64,000 nucleotides of DNA from Roseateles sp. YR242 (GTDB lineage Bacteria > Pseudomonadota > Gammaproteobacteria > Burkholderiales > Burkholderiaceae_C), in contig NZ_FOAV01000006.1 in NCBI RefSeq assembly GCF_900109745.1, positions 124,001 to 188,000 of the forward strand. The letters run 5' to 3'. Shown one piece after another: positions 1 through 7,897 of the stretch. The notes below the pieces were generated by a model. It did no database searches and had not been told where the DNA came from. It saw nothing but the letters and a program-made list of their open reading frames with translations. Made by a program: the position numbers and the translations under genes. Every line of letters begins with the position of its first letter. Positions within the stretch are counted from its first letter, which is position 1.

Positions 1-2
1 CG

Positions 3-590
3 GCCGGCCTGGTGGCCTTCCTGGACATGGCCTACCAGGGCTTTGGGGAAGGCATCGCCGAAGACGGCGCCGTGGTGCAGCAGTTCCTGGCCGCCGGCCT
101 GGACTTCTTTGTGTCCACCAGCTTCTCCAAGAGCTTCTCGCTCTACGGCGAACGCGTGGGCGCCCTGAGCGTGGTGTGCAGCAGTGCCGAAGAAACCACC
201 AAGGTGCTGAGCCAGCTCAAGATTGTCATCCGCACCAACTATTCCAACCCGCCGACCCATGGCGCCCAGGTGGTGGCCACGGTGCTGTCCACCCCGGCCC
301 TGCGTGCCCAGTGGGAAGAAGAACTGGCCGGCATGCGTACACGCATCCGCCAGATGCGTGAAGCGCTGGTGCTGGAACTCAAGGCCGCCGGCATCTCGGA
401 AGACCTGAGCTTTGTCACCCGTCAGAAGGGCATGTTCAGCTACTCCGGCCTCAGCGTGGAGCAGATGCAGCGCCTGCGCGGCGAGTTCGGTGTCTATGGC
501 GTGGACTCGGGCCGCATCTGCGTGGCCGCACTGAACAGCAAGAACATCAAGGCGGTGGCCGCAGCGATTGCGGCGGTCAAGAAGGGCTGA
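3..590 (+). CDS. tyrB: Aromatic/aspartate aminotransferase, C-terminal part (5' end outside window)
   Basis: This is the last 195 residues of a class I PLP-dependent aminotransferase that moves amino groups between aromatic or acidic amino acids and 2-oxoglutarate in the cytoplasm. The frame is open from base 3. Visible family landmarks are FDMAYQGF-like LDMAYQGFG near the start, the PLP-lysine motif SFSKSFSLYGERVG, the NYSNPPTHGA block, and the closing GMFSYSGL and GVYGVDSGRICVA segments that bind the substrate carboxylate. These are typical of the AspC/TyrB subgroup. I cannot tell aspartate from aromatic preference from this part, so the symbol is tentative. A strong terminator follows about 50 bases downstream. 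Confidence 0.88.
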   Translation, partial: AGLVAFLDMAYQGFGEGIAEDGAVVQQFLAAGLDFFVSTSFSKSFSLYGERVGALSVVCSSAEETTKVLSQLKIVIRTNYSNPPTHGAQVVATVLSTPALRAQWEEELAGMRTRIRQMREALVLELKAAGISEDLSFVTRQKGMFSYSGLSVEQMQRLRGEFGVYGVDSGRICVAALNSKNIKAVAAAIAAVKKG

Positions 591-642
591 AAAGCCCTCA
601 GACAGCCCGCCTGAGCGGCACTGGGGCAACAAAAGCCTCCCA

Positions 643-684
643 CCGGGGCCGTCCTGCGAAAGCGGGCCGGCCCCGGGTCTTTTT
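643..684 (+). terminator. Rho-independent terminator after the aminotransferase gene
   Basis: A perfect 9-bp stem (CCGGGGCCG at 643-651 with CGGCCCCGG at 668-676), a 16-base loop, and a T-rich run (TCTTTTT) directly after it. Confidence 0.75.
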
Positions 685-760
685 CCGGGAGCTGTGTGAC
701 GAAAATCCCACCTCCTCGCTTCTGGCCGCCCTCCTGGCTGCGCAGTTGACGCGACTCAGG

Positions 761-790
761 CGGACACTGAGCCTGCCGCAGGCCTAGAAT
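761..790 (+). promoter_or_regulatory. Candidate phaZ promoter with abutting inverted repeat
   Basis: A TAGAAT hexamer (785-790) lies 78 bases before the phaZ start. A possible -35 (CGGACA, 761-766, 4 of 6 matches) sits 18 bases upstream. A perfect 13-bp inverted repeat (GCCTGC-C-GCAGGC, 771-783) fills the space right before the -10 box. GC-rich dyads at PHB genes can be repressor sites (PhaR-type), but I cannot show that here. Confidence 0.4.
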
Positions 791-868
791 TGCTGCGTTG
801 CACAATGCACAGAGGCATGCGCCTCGTCCTCCGTCTCCCGTCCACCGGTCCTCCGCAGGGGTAGCCAG

Positions 869-2182
869 ATGCTCTATCAGCTCTATGAAACCCAGCGCGC
901 CCTGATGAGTCCGTTCGCGGAATTCGCCAGCGCTGCCGCCAAGCTCTATAGCCATCCGCTGTCGCCGTTCTCGCACATGCCCGCTTCGCAGCGTGTGTCC
1001 GCCAGCCTGGATCTCATGCACCGGCTGGCCAAGGAATACGAAAAACCCGAGTTCAACATCCGCTCCGTCCAGGTCGATGGCGTGGACGTTGCAGTGCAAG
1101 AGCTGGTGGCGCTGGAAAAACCCTTCTGCCGCCTGTTGCGCTTCAAGCGCTACACGGACGACACGGCCGTTCTGTCCAAGATGAAGGCCCAACCGACCGT
1201 GCTGGTGGTCGCCCCGCTGTCGGGCCACCATTCCACCCTGCTGCGTGACACCGTCACCCAGCTGCTGAAGGATCACAAGGTCTACATCACCGACTGGACC
1301 GACGCTCGCATGGTGCCGTTGGAAGACGGCGCCTTCCATCTGGACGACTACATCTTCTACGTGCAGGAGTTCATCCGCCACGTCGGCACGGACTGCCATG
1401 TCATCTCGGTCTGCCAGCCCACGGTCCCGGTGCTGGCCGCCATCTCGCTGATGGCCAGCAACGGCGAGACCACCCCCCGCTCCATGACCATGATGGGCGG
1501 CCCCATCGACGCGCGCCGCAGCCCCACCGCCGTCAACAACCTGGCGATGAACAAGAGCTACAGCTGGTTCGAGAACAACGTCATCCACCGTGTGCCCACC
1601 AACTTCCCCGGTGAAGGGCGCGAGGTGTACCCCGGCTTCCTGCAGCACACCGGTTTTGTGGCGATGAACCCGGACCGCCATCTCACCTCCCACTACGACT
1701 ACTTTCTGGATCTGGTGCGCGGGGACGACGACAGCGCCGAATCCCACCGCCGCTTCTACGACGAATACAACGCCGTGCTGGACATGCCGGCGGAGTACTA
1801 CCTGGACACCATCCGCACCGTCTTCCAGGACTTTGCCCTGGTCAACGGTACCTGGGACGTGGGCGGCCAACGGGTGCGCCCCCAGGACATCCACCAGACC
1901 GCCCTGCTCACGGTGGAAGGCGAGCTGGACGACATCTCCGGTGCCGGGCAGACGCGCGCCGCGCATGAGCTCTGCAGCGGCATCCCGGCCCAGCATCAAC
2001 GCCATTACGACGCGATGGGTGCCGGCCACTACGGCATCTTCTCGGGCCGCCGCTGGCGCGAAAAGGTGTATCCGTCGGTGCGCGACTTCATTGCCCAGTA
2101 CGATGCGGCTCCATTGAATCAGCCAGCCGCGCCCAAGCGCTCGTCAGCCAGATCGAGCCGCCAGCGCCAGACGACCGAGTGA
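869..2182 (+). CDS. phaZ: Intracellular polyhydroxybutyrate depolymerase
   Basis: This 437-residue protein is an intracellular PHB depolymerase of the Ralstonia PhaZ1 type, which mobilises native storage granules in the cytoplasm. The start [16 protein letters not shown] and the length match the family. The nucleophile is a cysteine, not serine: the motif [11 protein letters not shown] places it at residue 182, almost exactly where the Ralstonia enzyme has its catalytic Cys183. An Asp in VEGELDD and the His in [13 protein letters not shown] complete the expected alpha/beta-hydrolase triad. No signal peptide is visible, in line with an intracellular role. Its stop overlaps the start of the next gene by 4 bases, so rsxB is probably translated from the same message. 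Products would feed the acs/scoAB acetyl-CoA metabolism found elsewhere in the window. Confidence 0.93.
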   Translation: MLYQLYETQRALMSPFAEFASAAAKLYSHPLSPFSHMPASQRVSASLDLMHRLAKEYEKPEFNIRSVQVDGVDVAVQELVALEKPFCRLLRFKRYTDDTAVLSKMKAQPTVLVVAPLSGHHSTLLRDTVTQLLKDHKVYITDWTDARMVPLEDGAFHLDDYIFYVQEFIRHVGTDCHVISVCQPTVPVLAAISLMASNGETTPRSMTMMGGPIDARRSPTAVNNLAMNKSYSWFENNVIHRVPTNFPGEGREVYPGFLQHTGFVAMNPDRHLTSHYDYFLDLVRGDDDSAESHRRFYDEYNAVLDMPAEYYLDTIRTVFQDFALVNGTWDVGGQRVRPQDIHQTALLTVEGELDDISGAGQTRAAHELCSGIPAQHQRHYDAMGAGHYGIFSGRRWREKVYPSVRDFIAQYDAAPLNQPAAPKRSSARSSRQRQTTE

Positions 2183-2847
2183 ATCCCGTTGCCCTTGAGG
2201 ACCTGGTCCATCGCCTGGACCAGGCCCTGCCGCAGACGCAATGCACGCGTTGCGGCTACCCCGACTGCCATTCCTACGCCCACGCCATCGCCCGCGGCGA
2301 GGCGGCCATCAACCAGTGCCCGCCCGGTGGCGCCGAAGGCATCCGCCGTCTGGCCGCACTGACGGGAGACCCCGTTGTCCCCCTGAACCCGGAACACGGG
2401 GTGGAAGGCCCCCTGCGCCTGGCGCTCATTGATGAGGACTGGTGCATCGGCTGCACCCTGTGCATCAAGGCCTGCCCGGTGGACGCCATCCTGGGCAGCA
2501 ACAAGCAGATGCATGTGGTGATCGACGAGGACTGCACCGGCTGCGAACTCTGCATTCCCGTGTGCCCCGTGGACTGCATCTCCCTGAAGGACGTGACACC
2601 GGGCCGCACCGGCTGGGCGGCCTGGAGCCAGCCCCAGGCGGAGGTGGCACGCCAGCGTTACCGCGACCACGAGGTGCGTGTGGCCAGGCAACAGCGGGAG
2701 CACGACCTGCAGCTGGAGGCCAAGGCCCAGCACAAGCTGGAACATCTGGAAGAAGCCTCCAGGCTGACCGACCCGGTGCAGCTGGATCGCAAGCGGGCCG
2801 TTATTGAAGCCGCCTTGGCCCGTTCGCGCGCCAAGCGCGGCGCCTGA
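2179..2847 (+). CDS. rsxB: RnfB/RsxB-like iron-sulfur electron transfer protein
   Basis: A 222-residue ferredoxin-like protein. It opens with a 4Fe4S domain (CTRCGYPDC with a later Cys in NQCPPGG, about residues 22-47), followed by two classical CxxCxxCxxxCP clusters ([12 protein letters not shown] and [12 protein letters not shown], about residues 88-130). The N-terminal membrane anchor of true RnfB is missing, and no other rnf genes are nearby. The C-terminal 80 residues are charged and probably helical. The GTG start overlaps the phaZ stop, and nth follows 14 bases after the stop. The rsxB-nth pairing is common in betaproteobacteria. It may supply electrons to, or help assemble, iron-sulfur proteins such as Nth, but that role is inference. 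Confidence 0.82.
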   Translation: MNPVALEDLVHRLDQALPQTQCTRCGYPDCHSYAHAIARGEAAINQCPPGGAEGIRRLAALTGDPVVPLNPEHGVEGPLRLALIDEDWCIGCTLCIKACPVDAILGSNKQMHVVIDEDCTGCELCIPVCPVDCISLKDVTPGRTGWAAWSQPQAEVARQRYRDHEVRVARQQREHDLQLEAKAQHKLEHLEEASRLTDPVQLDRKRAVIEAALARSRAKRGA

Positions 2848-2861
2848 AGGAGGCTCGCCCC

Positions 2862-3500
2862 GTGAACGCCTCCCAGGTCCAGGCCTTTTTTGAAATCCTG
2901 CGTCAGGCCAACCCGTCGCCCCAGACTGAACTGGAATACGCCAGCGTGTTCGAGTTGCTGGCGGCGGTATTGCTGTCGGCCCAGGCCACCGATGTGGGCG
3001 TCAACAAGGCCACCCGGCGGCTGTTCGTGGTCGCCAACACGCCGCAGAAGTTGCTCGCCCTGGGTGAAGAACGCCTGGCCGATTACATCAAGACCATCGG
3101 GCTGTACAAAACCAAGGCCCGGAATCTCTACGCCACCTGCGGCATCCTGGTGAACCAGCATGGCGGCCAGGTGCCGCGCAGCCGTGAGGCGCTGGAGGCC
3201 CTGCCGGGCGTCGGACGCAAGACCGCCAATGTGGTGCTCAACGTGGCGTTCGGTGAAGCCACCATGGCGGTGGACACGCATATCTTCCGCGTCAGCAACC
3301 GCACCGGCCTGGCCCCCGGCAAAAACGTGCTGGAGGTGGAGCAGCAACTGCTCCAGCGGGTGCCGCAGGAATTCATGGTGGATGCGCACCATTGGCTGAT
3401 CCTGCATGGCCGCTACGTCTGTCAGGCGCGACGCCCGCTGTGCGAACGATGCGCAGTGGTGTCGCAATGTGACAGCGCCCCGATGGCAGCGGCTCGCTGA
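2862..3500 (+). CDS. nth: Endonuclease III (DNA glycosylase/AP lyase)
   Basis: A 212-residue base-excision repair enzyme that removes oxidised pyrimidines and cleaves the abasic site. The helix-hairpin-helix LEALPGVGRKTANVVL carries the catalytic Lys120, and the following VDTHIFRVSNR holds Asp138, the same numbering as in E. coli Nth. The C-terminal 4Fe4S loop has the exact C-x6-C-x2-C-x5-C spacing (starting CQARRPLCERC). The GTG start is preceded by a good ribosome site (GAAGGAGG, 2846-2853). It is the third gene of the phaZ-rsxB-nth run. Confidence 0.96.
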   Translation: MNASQVQAFFEILRQANPSPQTELEYASVFELLAAVLLSAQATDVGVNKATRRLFVVANTPQKLLALGEERLADYIKTIGLYKTKARNLYATCGILVNQHGGQVPRSREALEALPGVGRKTANVVLNVAFGEATMAVDTHIFRVSNRTGLAPGKNVLEVEQQLLQRVPQEFMVDAHHWLILHGRYVCQARRPLCERCAVVSQCDSAPMAAAR

Positions 3501-3564
3501 CCCCCTGACGCCTACAATCTCGCGACAGCGCCTGACTCACAAAGCGAAGGGACTCCCGCAAACC

Positions 3565-3783
3565 ATGCCCAGCATCTACGACCTTGTCGATCGTGTGGAA
3601 CGCCTGCTTGTGCGCCATGAGGAACTCACACGGACCAACACCTTGCTGGAACAGCAGGTGCTGGCTCTGACCCAGGAGCGCGACAGCCTGCGCTCGCGCC
3701 TGGCCGCTGCCCGTTCGCGGGTGGATGCGCTGCTCGACCGTCTCCCTCTGGAATCCACTGACTCGCAAAAGAGCGGCACATGA
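3565..3783 (+). CDS. Small coiled-coil protein upstream of zapA (ZapB-like)
   Basis: A 72-residue protein. The ATG at 3565 follows a purine-rich site (GCGAAGGGA) and leaves a compact protein, while longer readings upstream would overlap nth. Almost the whole length (residues about 8-58) is a heptad-patterned, Leu- and Arg/Glu-rich helix typical of a coiled coil. The stop overlaps the zapA start (ATGA), so the two are coupled. Small coiled-coil proteins are regularly found at this position before zapA in beta- and gammaproteobacteria. A role at the FtsZ ring, comparable to ZapB, is plausible but not shown. Confidence 0.7.
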   Translation: MPSIYDLVDRVERLLVRHEELTRTNTLLEQQVLALTQERDSLRSRLAAARSRVDALLDRLPLESTDSQKSGT

Positions 3784-4154
3784 AGCAAATGGAAGTCACC
3801 ATCATGGGCCAGAGCTACCTGCTTGGATGCCCCGAGGGGGGTGAAGCCGCCCTGACCAAGGCGGTCTCGCGGGTGGACAAGGAAATGTGCGCCATCCGCG
3901 ACTCGGGAAAGATCAAGGCGCGTGAACGCATTGCCGTGTTGGCGGCGTTGAACCTGGCCTACTCCCTCACCGATGGCAGCAACGGCGCGGCGGATCCCAG
4001 CGCCGCTGCGGCTGGATCGGCGGCCAATCTGTCGGCGGCCGCGTCGTCTGCATCGTCCACCGCAGCCGATCTCGGCGCAGATTCCATACCTGAAATCGAA
4101 ACCTTGATGAAACGCCTGGATGAAGCCCTTGCGCAGGATGGGCAACTGCTTTGA
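3780..4154 (+). CDS. zapA: Cell division protein ZapA
   Basis: A 124-residue protein that binds and bundles FtsZ filaments at mid-cell. The N-terminal EVTIMGQSYLLGCPEG and the following RVDKEMCAIRD...RIAVLAALNLAYSL are the characteristic ZapA core (residues 1-62). The second half is unusual: a low-complexity Ala/Ser stretch of about 30 residues separates the core from a short C-terminal helix (IPEIETLMKRLDEAL), where ordinary ZapA has a continuous coiled coil. It overlaps the preceding coiled-coil gene by 4 bases and is followed at once by the 6S RNA gene, whose -35 box overlaps its stop codon, an order conserved in many proteobacteria. Confidence 0.9.
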   Translation: MKQMEVTIMGQSYLLGCPEGGEAALTKAVSRVDKEMCAIRDSGKIKARERIAVLAALNLAYSLTDGSNGAADPSAAAAGSAANLSAAASSASSTAADLGADSIPEIETLMKRLDEALAQDGQLL

Positions 4155-4177
4155 CTCTGGCCACGCGCGCGTAGAAT
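4151..4177 (+). promoter_or_regulatory. sigma70 promoter of the 6S RNA gene
   Basis: TTGACT (4151-4156) and TAGAAT (4172-4177) with a short 15-base spacer. The -35 box overlaps the zapA stop codon. Transcription would start near 4184, at the 5' end of the folded 6S RNA. Confidence 0.65.
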
Positions 4178-4183
4178 GGTCTT

Positions 4184-4366
4184 CGTCCACCGCGTTCGCG
4201 TGAGTTTTATATTTCCTTGAACCGATGCTTTCGCGAGCAAGGGCTTGGAATATTGCAAGGCTGGTGTGAGCGTCTCGCGTCAGATGAACCCGAAGCTTTG
4301 CTGACCTCGCCCACCTGTACCCCTAGGGTTCAGGAATGCGACTCACGGTTCGCTGTGGACACCTTA
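4184..4366 (+). ncRNA. ssrS: 6S RNA
   Basis: The stretch between zapA and the EVE gene folds as 6S RNA, the regulator that binds sigma70 RNA polymerase by mimicking an open promoter. The ends pair: CGCGTGAGT (4197-4205) faces ACTCACGG (4341-4348), and TTCCTTGAACC (4213-4223) faces GGTTCAGGAA (4327-4336) with one bulge. The interior contains blocks I recognise from betaproteobacterial 6S RNAs (GGTGTGAGCGTCTCG, CAGATGAACCCGAAGC, CCTCGCCCACCTGTACCCC). Position after zapA is the classical location. Ends are estimated from the promoter and the terminal stem. Confidence 0.87.
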
Positions 4367-4372
4367 TCTACC

Positions 4373-4828
4373 GTGCCCCAATACTGGCTGATGAAGTCCG
4401 AACCGGACGAGGCCTCCATCGATCACCTGCAAGCCGCCGGCACCCTTGCGTGGACCGGCGTGCGCAACTACCAGGCACGCAACTTCATGCGTGATGCGAT
4501 GCAAGTGGGTGATGGCGTGCTGTTCTATCACTCCTCCTGCCCCGAACCCGGCATTGCCGGCCTGGCGGAAGTGCGCAGTGCCGCCTATCCCGACGCCACG
4601 CAGTTCGACCCCACCAGCCCCTACTTCGACCCGAAGTCCGTGCGCGAGACGCCGCGCTGGCTGCATGTGGACGTGGGTTTTGTCCGCAAGACACGGCTGC
4701 TGTCATTGGCGGAGATGAAGCGGGATCCTGCCCTGTCCACCATGCGCACGCTTCAACCGGGCAACCGTCTGTCCATCACACCGGTCACGCCCGGCGAATG
4801 GGCCCATCTGCTGAAGGTGCTGGGCTGA
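4373..4828 (+). CDS. EVE domain-containing protein
   Basis: A 151-residue single-domain EVE protein (PUA-like fold). Family landmarks are YWLMKSEPDEAS at the start, WTGVRNYQARNFMRDAM, GVLFYHSSCPEPGIAGLAEV and the final MRTLQPGNRLSITPVTPGEW. EVE domains bind modified bases in nucleic acids, so a role in sensing modified RNA or DNA is the family expectation. I chose the GTG at 4373 because homologues begin two to four residues before YWLMKSEP. The in-frame reading upstream runs through the 6S RNA and is not coding. The gene starts only a few bases after the 6S RNA 3' end and may be expressed by read-through from its promoter. Confidence 0.86.
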   Translation: MPQYWLMKSEPDEASIDHLQAAGTLAWTGVRNYQARNFMRDAMQVGDGVLFYHSSCPEPGIAGLAEVRSAAYPDATQFDPTSPYFDPKSVRETPRWLHVDVGFVRKTRLLSLAEMKRDPALSTMRTLQPGNRLSITPVTPGEWAHLLKVLG

Positions 4829-4898
4829 CCTTGCTGGGCTGACCTTGCTGGGCTGACCTTGCTGGCTGACCCTGCTGACCCACCTTGTTGACTGACCT
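4817..4898 (+). repeat. 14-bp tandem repeat across the EVE stop codon
   Basis: Unit TTGCTGGGCTGACC. Copies at 4817-4830 (variant, carrying the EVE stop), 4831-4844 and 4845-4858 are near-identical. A 13-base copy (4859-4871) and degenerate copies follow to about 4898. Each unit contains TGA, so the array also supplies repeated stops. Confidence 0.8.
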
Positions 4899-4933
4899 TG
4901 GCGAGCCGTTGCCCAGCCACGTCAGCCGCCAAG

Positions 4934-5959
4934 TCAACCACCAAGCCCGAATGGGATCGACGCCAGCACCACCTGGTTGCCTCCACGGCGTTGCGCTTCC
5001 TTGACCGCCATCTCGGCGGCATGCAGCAATTCTTCCTGGCGTGAAGCGGTGTGCGGAAAACTGGCCACGCCCATGGAGAGCGACAGGCCGAGGTCCTGAC
5101 CGTGCAGCACCACGATCTGGGCATGGCATTGGCGACGAAGCTGCTCCATGCGCGCATGCGCCGTAGCCAGGCCCACGCCAGACAGCAGCACCGCAAACAG
5201 GTCTTCGCCAATGCGGCAGGCGGCATCCATGGCTCGGGTGTTGGCGCGCAGCATGCGGCCCAAGCCTTCCAGCAGGCGCTGGCGTGCCTCGTGGTCCAGC
5301 ACTTGGCCCTCCGGTGCCGGCTGGGCATCCAGGGCGATCAATACCAAGGTGAATTCGCGGTGCTCCCGAGTGGAGAGGTCGATCTCACGCAGGAGTTGGT
5401 CATCGAACTGGGCGCGCATGTAAAGGCCCGAGACCTCGTCGCGGCCACTGCCCTGCTGCAGTTCCCGGCGCATCTGCTCCAGCGCTTTTTGCTGCTGCTC
5501 CAGCTGCTGCAGCGCGCGTTGCAGATGGGATTCGCGATGCCGCTCCTCGGTCTTGTCGCTCCATAGCGCCATGATGTGTTCGGAGCCGAGCGGAATGCGG
5601 GTCACCATCACCTCGCGGCGGCGGCCGCCCAGCTCCAGACGGTGCTCGGAACTCACTACGCCGCGCTGCGCCAGCGTGGCCTGCTCGGCCCGGCGCATGG
5701 CCTGGACTTCGTCGGCGCGCATCAGCTCATTGTCCGTGGCGCCCACCATGCCCTGCTCGGTACGGCTGAACAGCTCGGTCAGGCCGGCGCTGGCAAAGAC
5801 ATAACGCCCGGTGGCCATGGATTTGACCGCCAGGCAGGCGCCGGTGGGCTCCAGCAGGCTCACCAGGCCGGCAGCAACCGGCCCGAGAGGTGCCCCGAAG
5901 GAAGCGAGCCAGGCATCGAAGCTGGCAGGCGCAGGGGACGCGGCGGCAGTGAGTTCCAT
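4934..5959 (-). CDS. PAS protein with degenerate GGDEF domain
   Basis: A 341-residue cytoplasmic signalling protein. Residues about 35-135 form a PAS-like sensor, 137-170 a Gln/Glu-rich coiled coil, and 175-335 a diguanylate-cyclase fold (DEVSGLYMRAQFDDQLLREI, then the C-terminal SLSMGVASFP block). The signature loop reads RIGEDLF (residues 249-255) instead of RxGGDEF: the second Gly and the catalytic Glu are changed. The protein is therefore probably unable to make cyclic-di-GMP and more likely a receptor or scaffold. I start at the ATG at 5959 because the upstream extension lacks family resemblance. It is an isolated gene, transcribed toward the EVE gene. Confidence 0.8.
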   Translation of the reverse strand: MELTAAASPAPASFDAWLASFGAPLGPVAAGLVSLLEPTGACLAVKSMATGRYVFASAGLTELFSRTEQGMVGATDNELMRADEVQAMRRAEQATLAQRGVVSSEHRLELGGRRREVMVTRIPLGSEHIMALWSDKTEERHRESHLQRALQQLEQQQKALEQMRRELQQGSGRDEVSGLYMRAQFDDQLLREIDLSTREHREFTLVLIALDAQPAPEGQVLDHEARQRLLEGLGRMLRANTRAMDAACRIGEDLFAVLLSGVGLATAHARMEQLRRQCHAQIVVLHGQDLGLSLSMGVASFPHTASRQEELLHAAEMAVKEAQRRGGNQVVLASIPFGLGG

Positions 5960-6225
5960 GGACAGGCCAGGCCAGGTGGGCCTGGCGGTCGAATGGTGGA
6001 TGAAGTGAATGTAGATGGCTTGATCAAGCCGGGGCAAGAGCAGACCGCACGGTTGCGTGGCCACTCCCCCTAAGCTTGGGGCTCAGCATCCTAGCTTGCC
6101 AGCCAGGGACAGGCCTTGAGTCATGGAAGGGAATATGTCACACCCTGCACAGGCTTACCTCACCCTCTTGCGAGATACTTCCGGGCTTCGTCCCACCGGT
6201 TTGCGCCCTGGCACCCCCCACTTGG

Positions 6226-6254
6226 TGGTCAGCCTGAAAAAATCAGGCTAGAAT
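6226..6254 (+). promoter_or_regulatory. Candidate rpsU promoter with perfect inverted repeat
   Basis: TGGTCA (6226-6231), a 17-base spacer and TAGAAT (6249-6254). The spacer is almost entirely a perfect 19-bp inverted repeat (AGCCTGA, five A, TCAGGCT; 6231-6249) whose last base is the first of the -10 box. The rest of the 444-base gap before rpsU (5960-6403) holds about 145 bases of 5' leader and no convincing gene. Confidence 0.5.
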
Positions 6255-6403
6255 CCGCGTCTTTGCTGGCAAACCCTGCGCGTCGATTCGGAAGCGGAAT
6301 CCGGATACCCCCGCTTCGAGAGCCCAGTTGAGGGAGCTGAAAATTACTCCCCCAGCAGCGATCCTTGCGAACACCGAGCGCTATTTGAAGGAATTCTTTT
6401 TTC

Positions 6404-6616
6404 ATGACCACCATTCGCGTCAAAGAAAACGAGCCGTTCGACGTGGCCCTGCGCCGCTTCAAGCGCACCATTGAAAAGCTGGGCCTGCTCACCGAGCTGC
6501 GCGCCCGCGAGTTCTACGAAAAGCCGACCGCCGAGCGCAAGCGCAAGAAGGCCGCCGCGGTGAAGCGTCATTACAAGCGCGTGCGCAGCATGCAGCTGCC
6601 CAAGAAGCTGTACTGA
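6404..6616 (+). CDS. rpsU: 30S ribosomal protein S21
   Basis: The complete 70-residue S21, a small basic protein of the 30S subunit needed for initiation on normal messages. The sequence [19 protein letters not shown], the [17 protein letters not shown] block and the Lys/Arg-rich tail are diagnostic. It is followed by a terminator and by a YqeY-family gene, a neighbour pair (rpsU-yqeY) conserved across proteobacteria. Confidence 0.98.
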
Positions 6617-6719
6617 TCCCAGCCCGCTGACACGGTTCATCCGTTGTCAGTCAGCAGATCAGCAGTTTCCGGCCCGGGATGCCCGTCAGACGGCCTCCCA
6701 ACGCCCGAACAGCACAGAA

Positions 6720-6751
6720 AGCCCGCGCAGGACGCTGCCGCGGGCTTTTTT
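6720..6751 (+). terminator. Rho-independent terminator after rpsU
   Basis: AGCCCGCG (6720-6727) pairs with CGCGGGCT (6739-6746), followed by a run of six T. Confidence 0.85.
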
Positions 6752-6807
6752 GTATTCTGATTTTTGTTTCATGATTCCAACGTCATGATTCCAACGGAGA
6801 GAAGTCC

Positions 6808-7251
6808 ATGAGCCTCAAAGAACAAGTCACCGAAGACATGAAGACCGCCATGCGTGCCAAGGACAGCGAACGCCTGGGCACCATCCGCCTGCTGCTGGCC
6901 GCCGTGAAGCAAAAGGAAGTGGATGAGCGGATCGTGGTGGATGACGTCACGCTCGTGGGGATCGTCGACAAGCTGATCAAACAGCGCAAGGACGCCATCA
7001 GCCAATTCAGCGCCGCAGGCCGCCAGGACCTGGCCGACAAGGAAAGCGCCGAAGTGAAGGTGCTGGAAGCCTACCTGCCGCAGCGCCTGAGTGCCGAAGA
7101 GATCCAGGCTGCAGTGGCCGCCATCGTGTCGGAACTGGGCGCCAAAGGCCCCGGCGACATGGGCAAGGTGATGGGCGCCGTCAAGACGCAGCTCGCCGGC
7201 AAGGCCGACATGGGCCTGGTTTCCGCCGCCGTCAAGGCCGCGCTGGCCTGA
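6808..7251 (+). CDS. yqeY: GatB/YqeY domain-containing protein
   Basis: A 147-residue soluble protein of the YqeY family, related to the C-terminal tRNA-binding domain of GatB. Family hallmarks: MSLKEQVTEDMKTAMRAKD, RLGTIRLLLAAVKQKEVDER, the DKLIKQRKDAISQF block, KVLEAYLPQRLSAEEI and GDMGKVMGAVKTQLAGKADM. Its exact function is unknown; involvement with misacylated tRNA is suggested by the GatB resemblance. A GGAGAGAAG site precedes the ATG. It lies between rpsU and a small phosphatase gene 21 bases downstream that may share its message. Confidence 0.92.
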   Translation: MSLKEQVTEDMKTAMRAKDSERLGTIRLLLAAVKQKEVDERIVVDDVTLVGIVDKLIKQRKDAISQFSAAGRQDLADKESAEVKVLEAYLPQRLSAEEIQAAVAAIVSELGAKGPGDMGKVMGAVKTQLAGKADMGLVSAAVKAALA

Positions 7252-7272
7252 CCCCACCCCAGGAGCCCCGCC

Positions 7273-7614
7273 ATGGAACTGACCGTTCAACAGCTGACGC
7301 CGGACTTCTGCGTCGCCCCGCAGCTCACGCCGGAGGTCATGGCCGCCCTGGCGGGTGCCGGGTTCAAGAGCGTGATCAACAACCGCCCGGACTTCGAAGG
7401 CGGCCCGGATCAACCCACCAGCGCTACCATGCAGGCCGCCGCCGAGGCGGCCGGCCTGGCCTACCGCCACTTGCCGGTGCAGGGCGGCTACCAGTCGCCG
7501 GAAGAGATCCAGGCCATGCGCGCGCTGATCGACGAGCTGCCCACGCCGGTACTCGCTTTCTGCCGCTCCGGTGCTCGCTCGACCAAGCTGTTCGCAGCCG
7601 CCAGCCAGCTCTGA
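7273..7614 (+). CDS. DUF442/TIGR01244-type protein-tyrosine-phosphatase-like protein
   Basis: A 113-residue protein with the compact dual-specificity-phosphatase fold found in TIGR01244 proteins and in the N-terminus of Blh (beta-lactamase-hydrolase-like) sulfur-metabolism proteins. Visible features are FCVAPQLTPEVMAALAGAGFKSVINNRPD near the N-terminus (shown here across residues 12-40) and the catalytic P-loop CRSGARS near residue 99 (CX5R). The substrate is unknown; in relatives the fold is linked to sulfide oxidation. It ends just before a strong terminator, which closes the yqeY transcription unit. Confidence 0.82.
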   Translation: MELTVQQLTPDFCVAPQLTPEVMAALAGAGFKSVINNRPDFEGGPDQPTSATMQAAAEAAGLAYRHLPVQGGYQSPEEIQAMRALIDELPTPVLAFCRSGARSTKLFAAASQL

Positions 7615-7676
7615 AACCGGCGCGGGCGCACACCTGCCGGACGCCGACCGACCTGCCCGCCCCACCTGACCCATCC

Positions 7677-7706
7677 AACGGCCGCGCCACCCAGCGCGGC
7701 CGTTTT
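7677..7706 (+). terminator. Rho-independent terminator closing the yqeY unit
   Basis: An 11-bp stem (AACGGCCGCGC at 7677-7687 with GCGCGGCCGTT at 7694-7704), a 6-base loop, and a short T run formed with the end of the stem. Confidence 0.75.
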
Positions 7707-7897
7707 GCCTTTCGCCCCCCCGGATGGCGATTACCGGCAGGGGCGTGATCACACGGCTCAAGGGGAGGACTTTCCCGGACTGGCCCCGGAATTCCTCCGC
7801 ACCAGACGCAGCGATGGCTACAGTCTCCAAGACCGCCCTGCGGTTGTGAGCAGGCTCCCGCTGTCGAGGAGCCGCTCGGAGACACCTGAATGCCTTG

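Noticed and set aside
494-2029. A 511-codon minus-strand frame opposite phaZ
   Set aside because: Composition is typical of antisense shadows (Val/His/Gly/Gln-rich), with no domain, and phaZ in the other strand is certain.
6116-6331. A 71-codon frame upstream of rpsU
   Set aside because: It runs through the rpsU promoter and leader and shows no resemblance to any protein.
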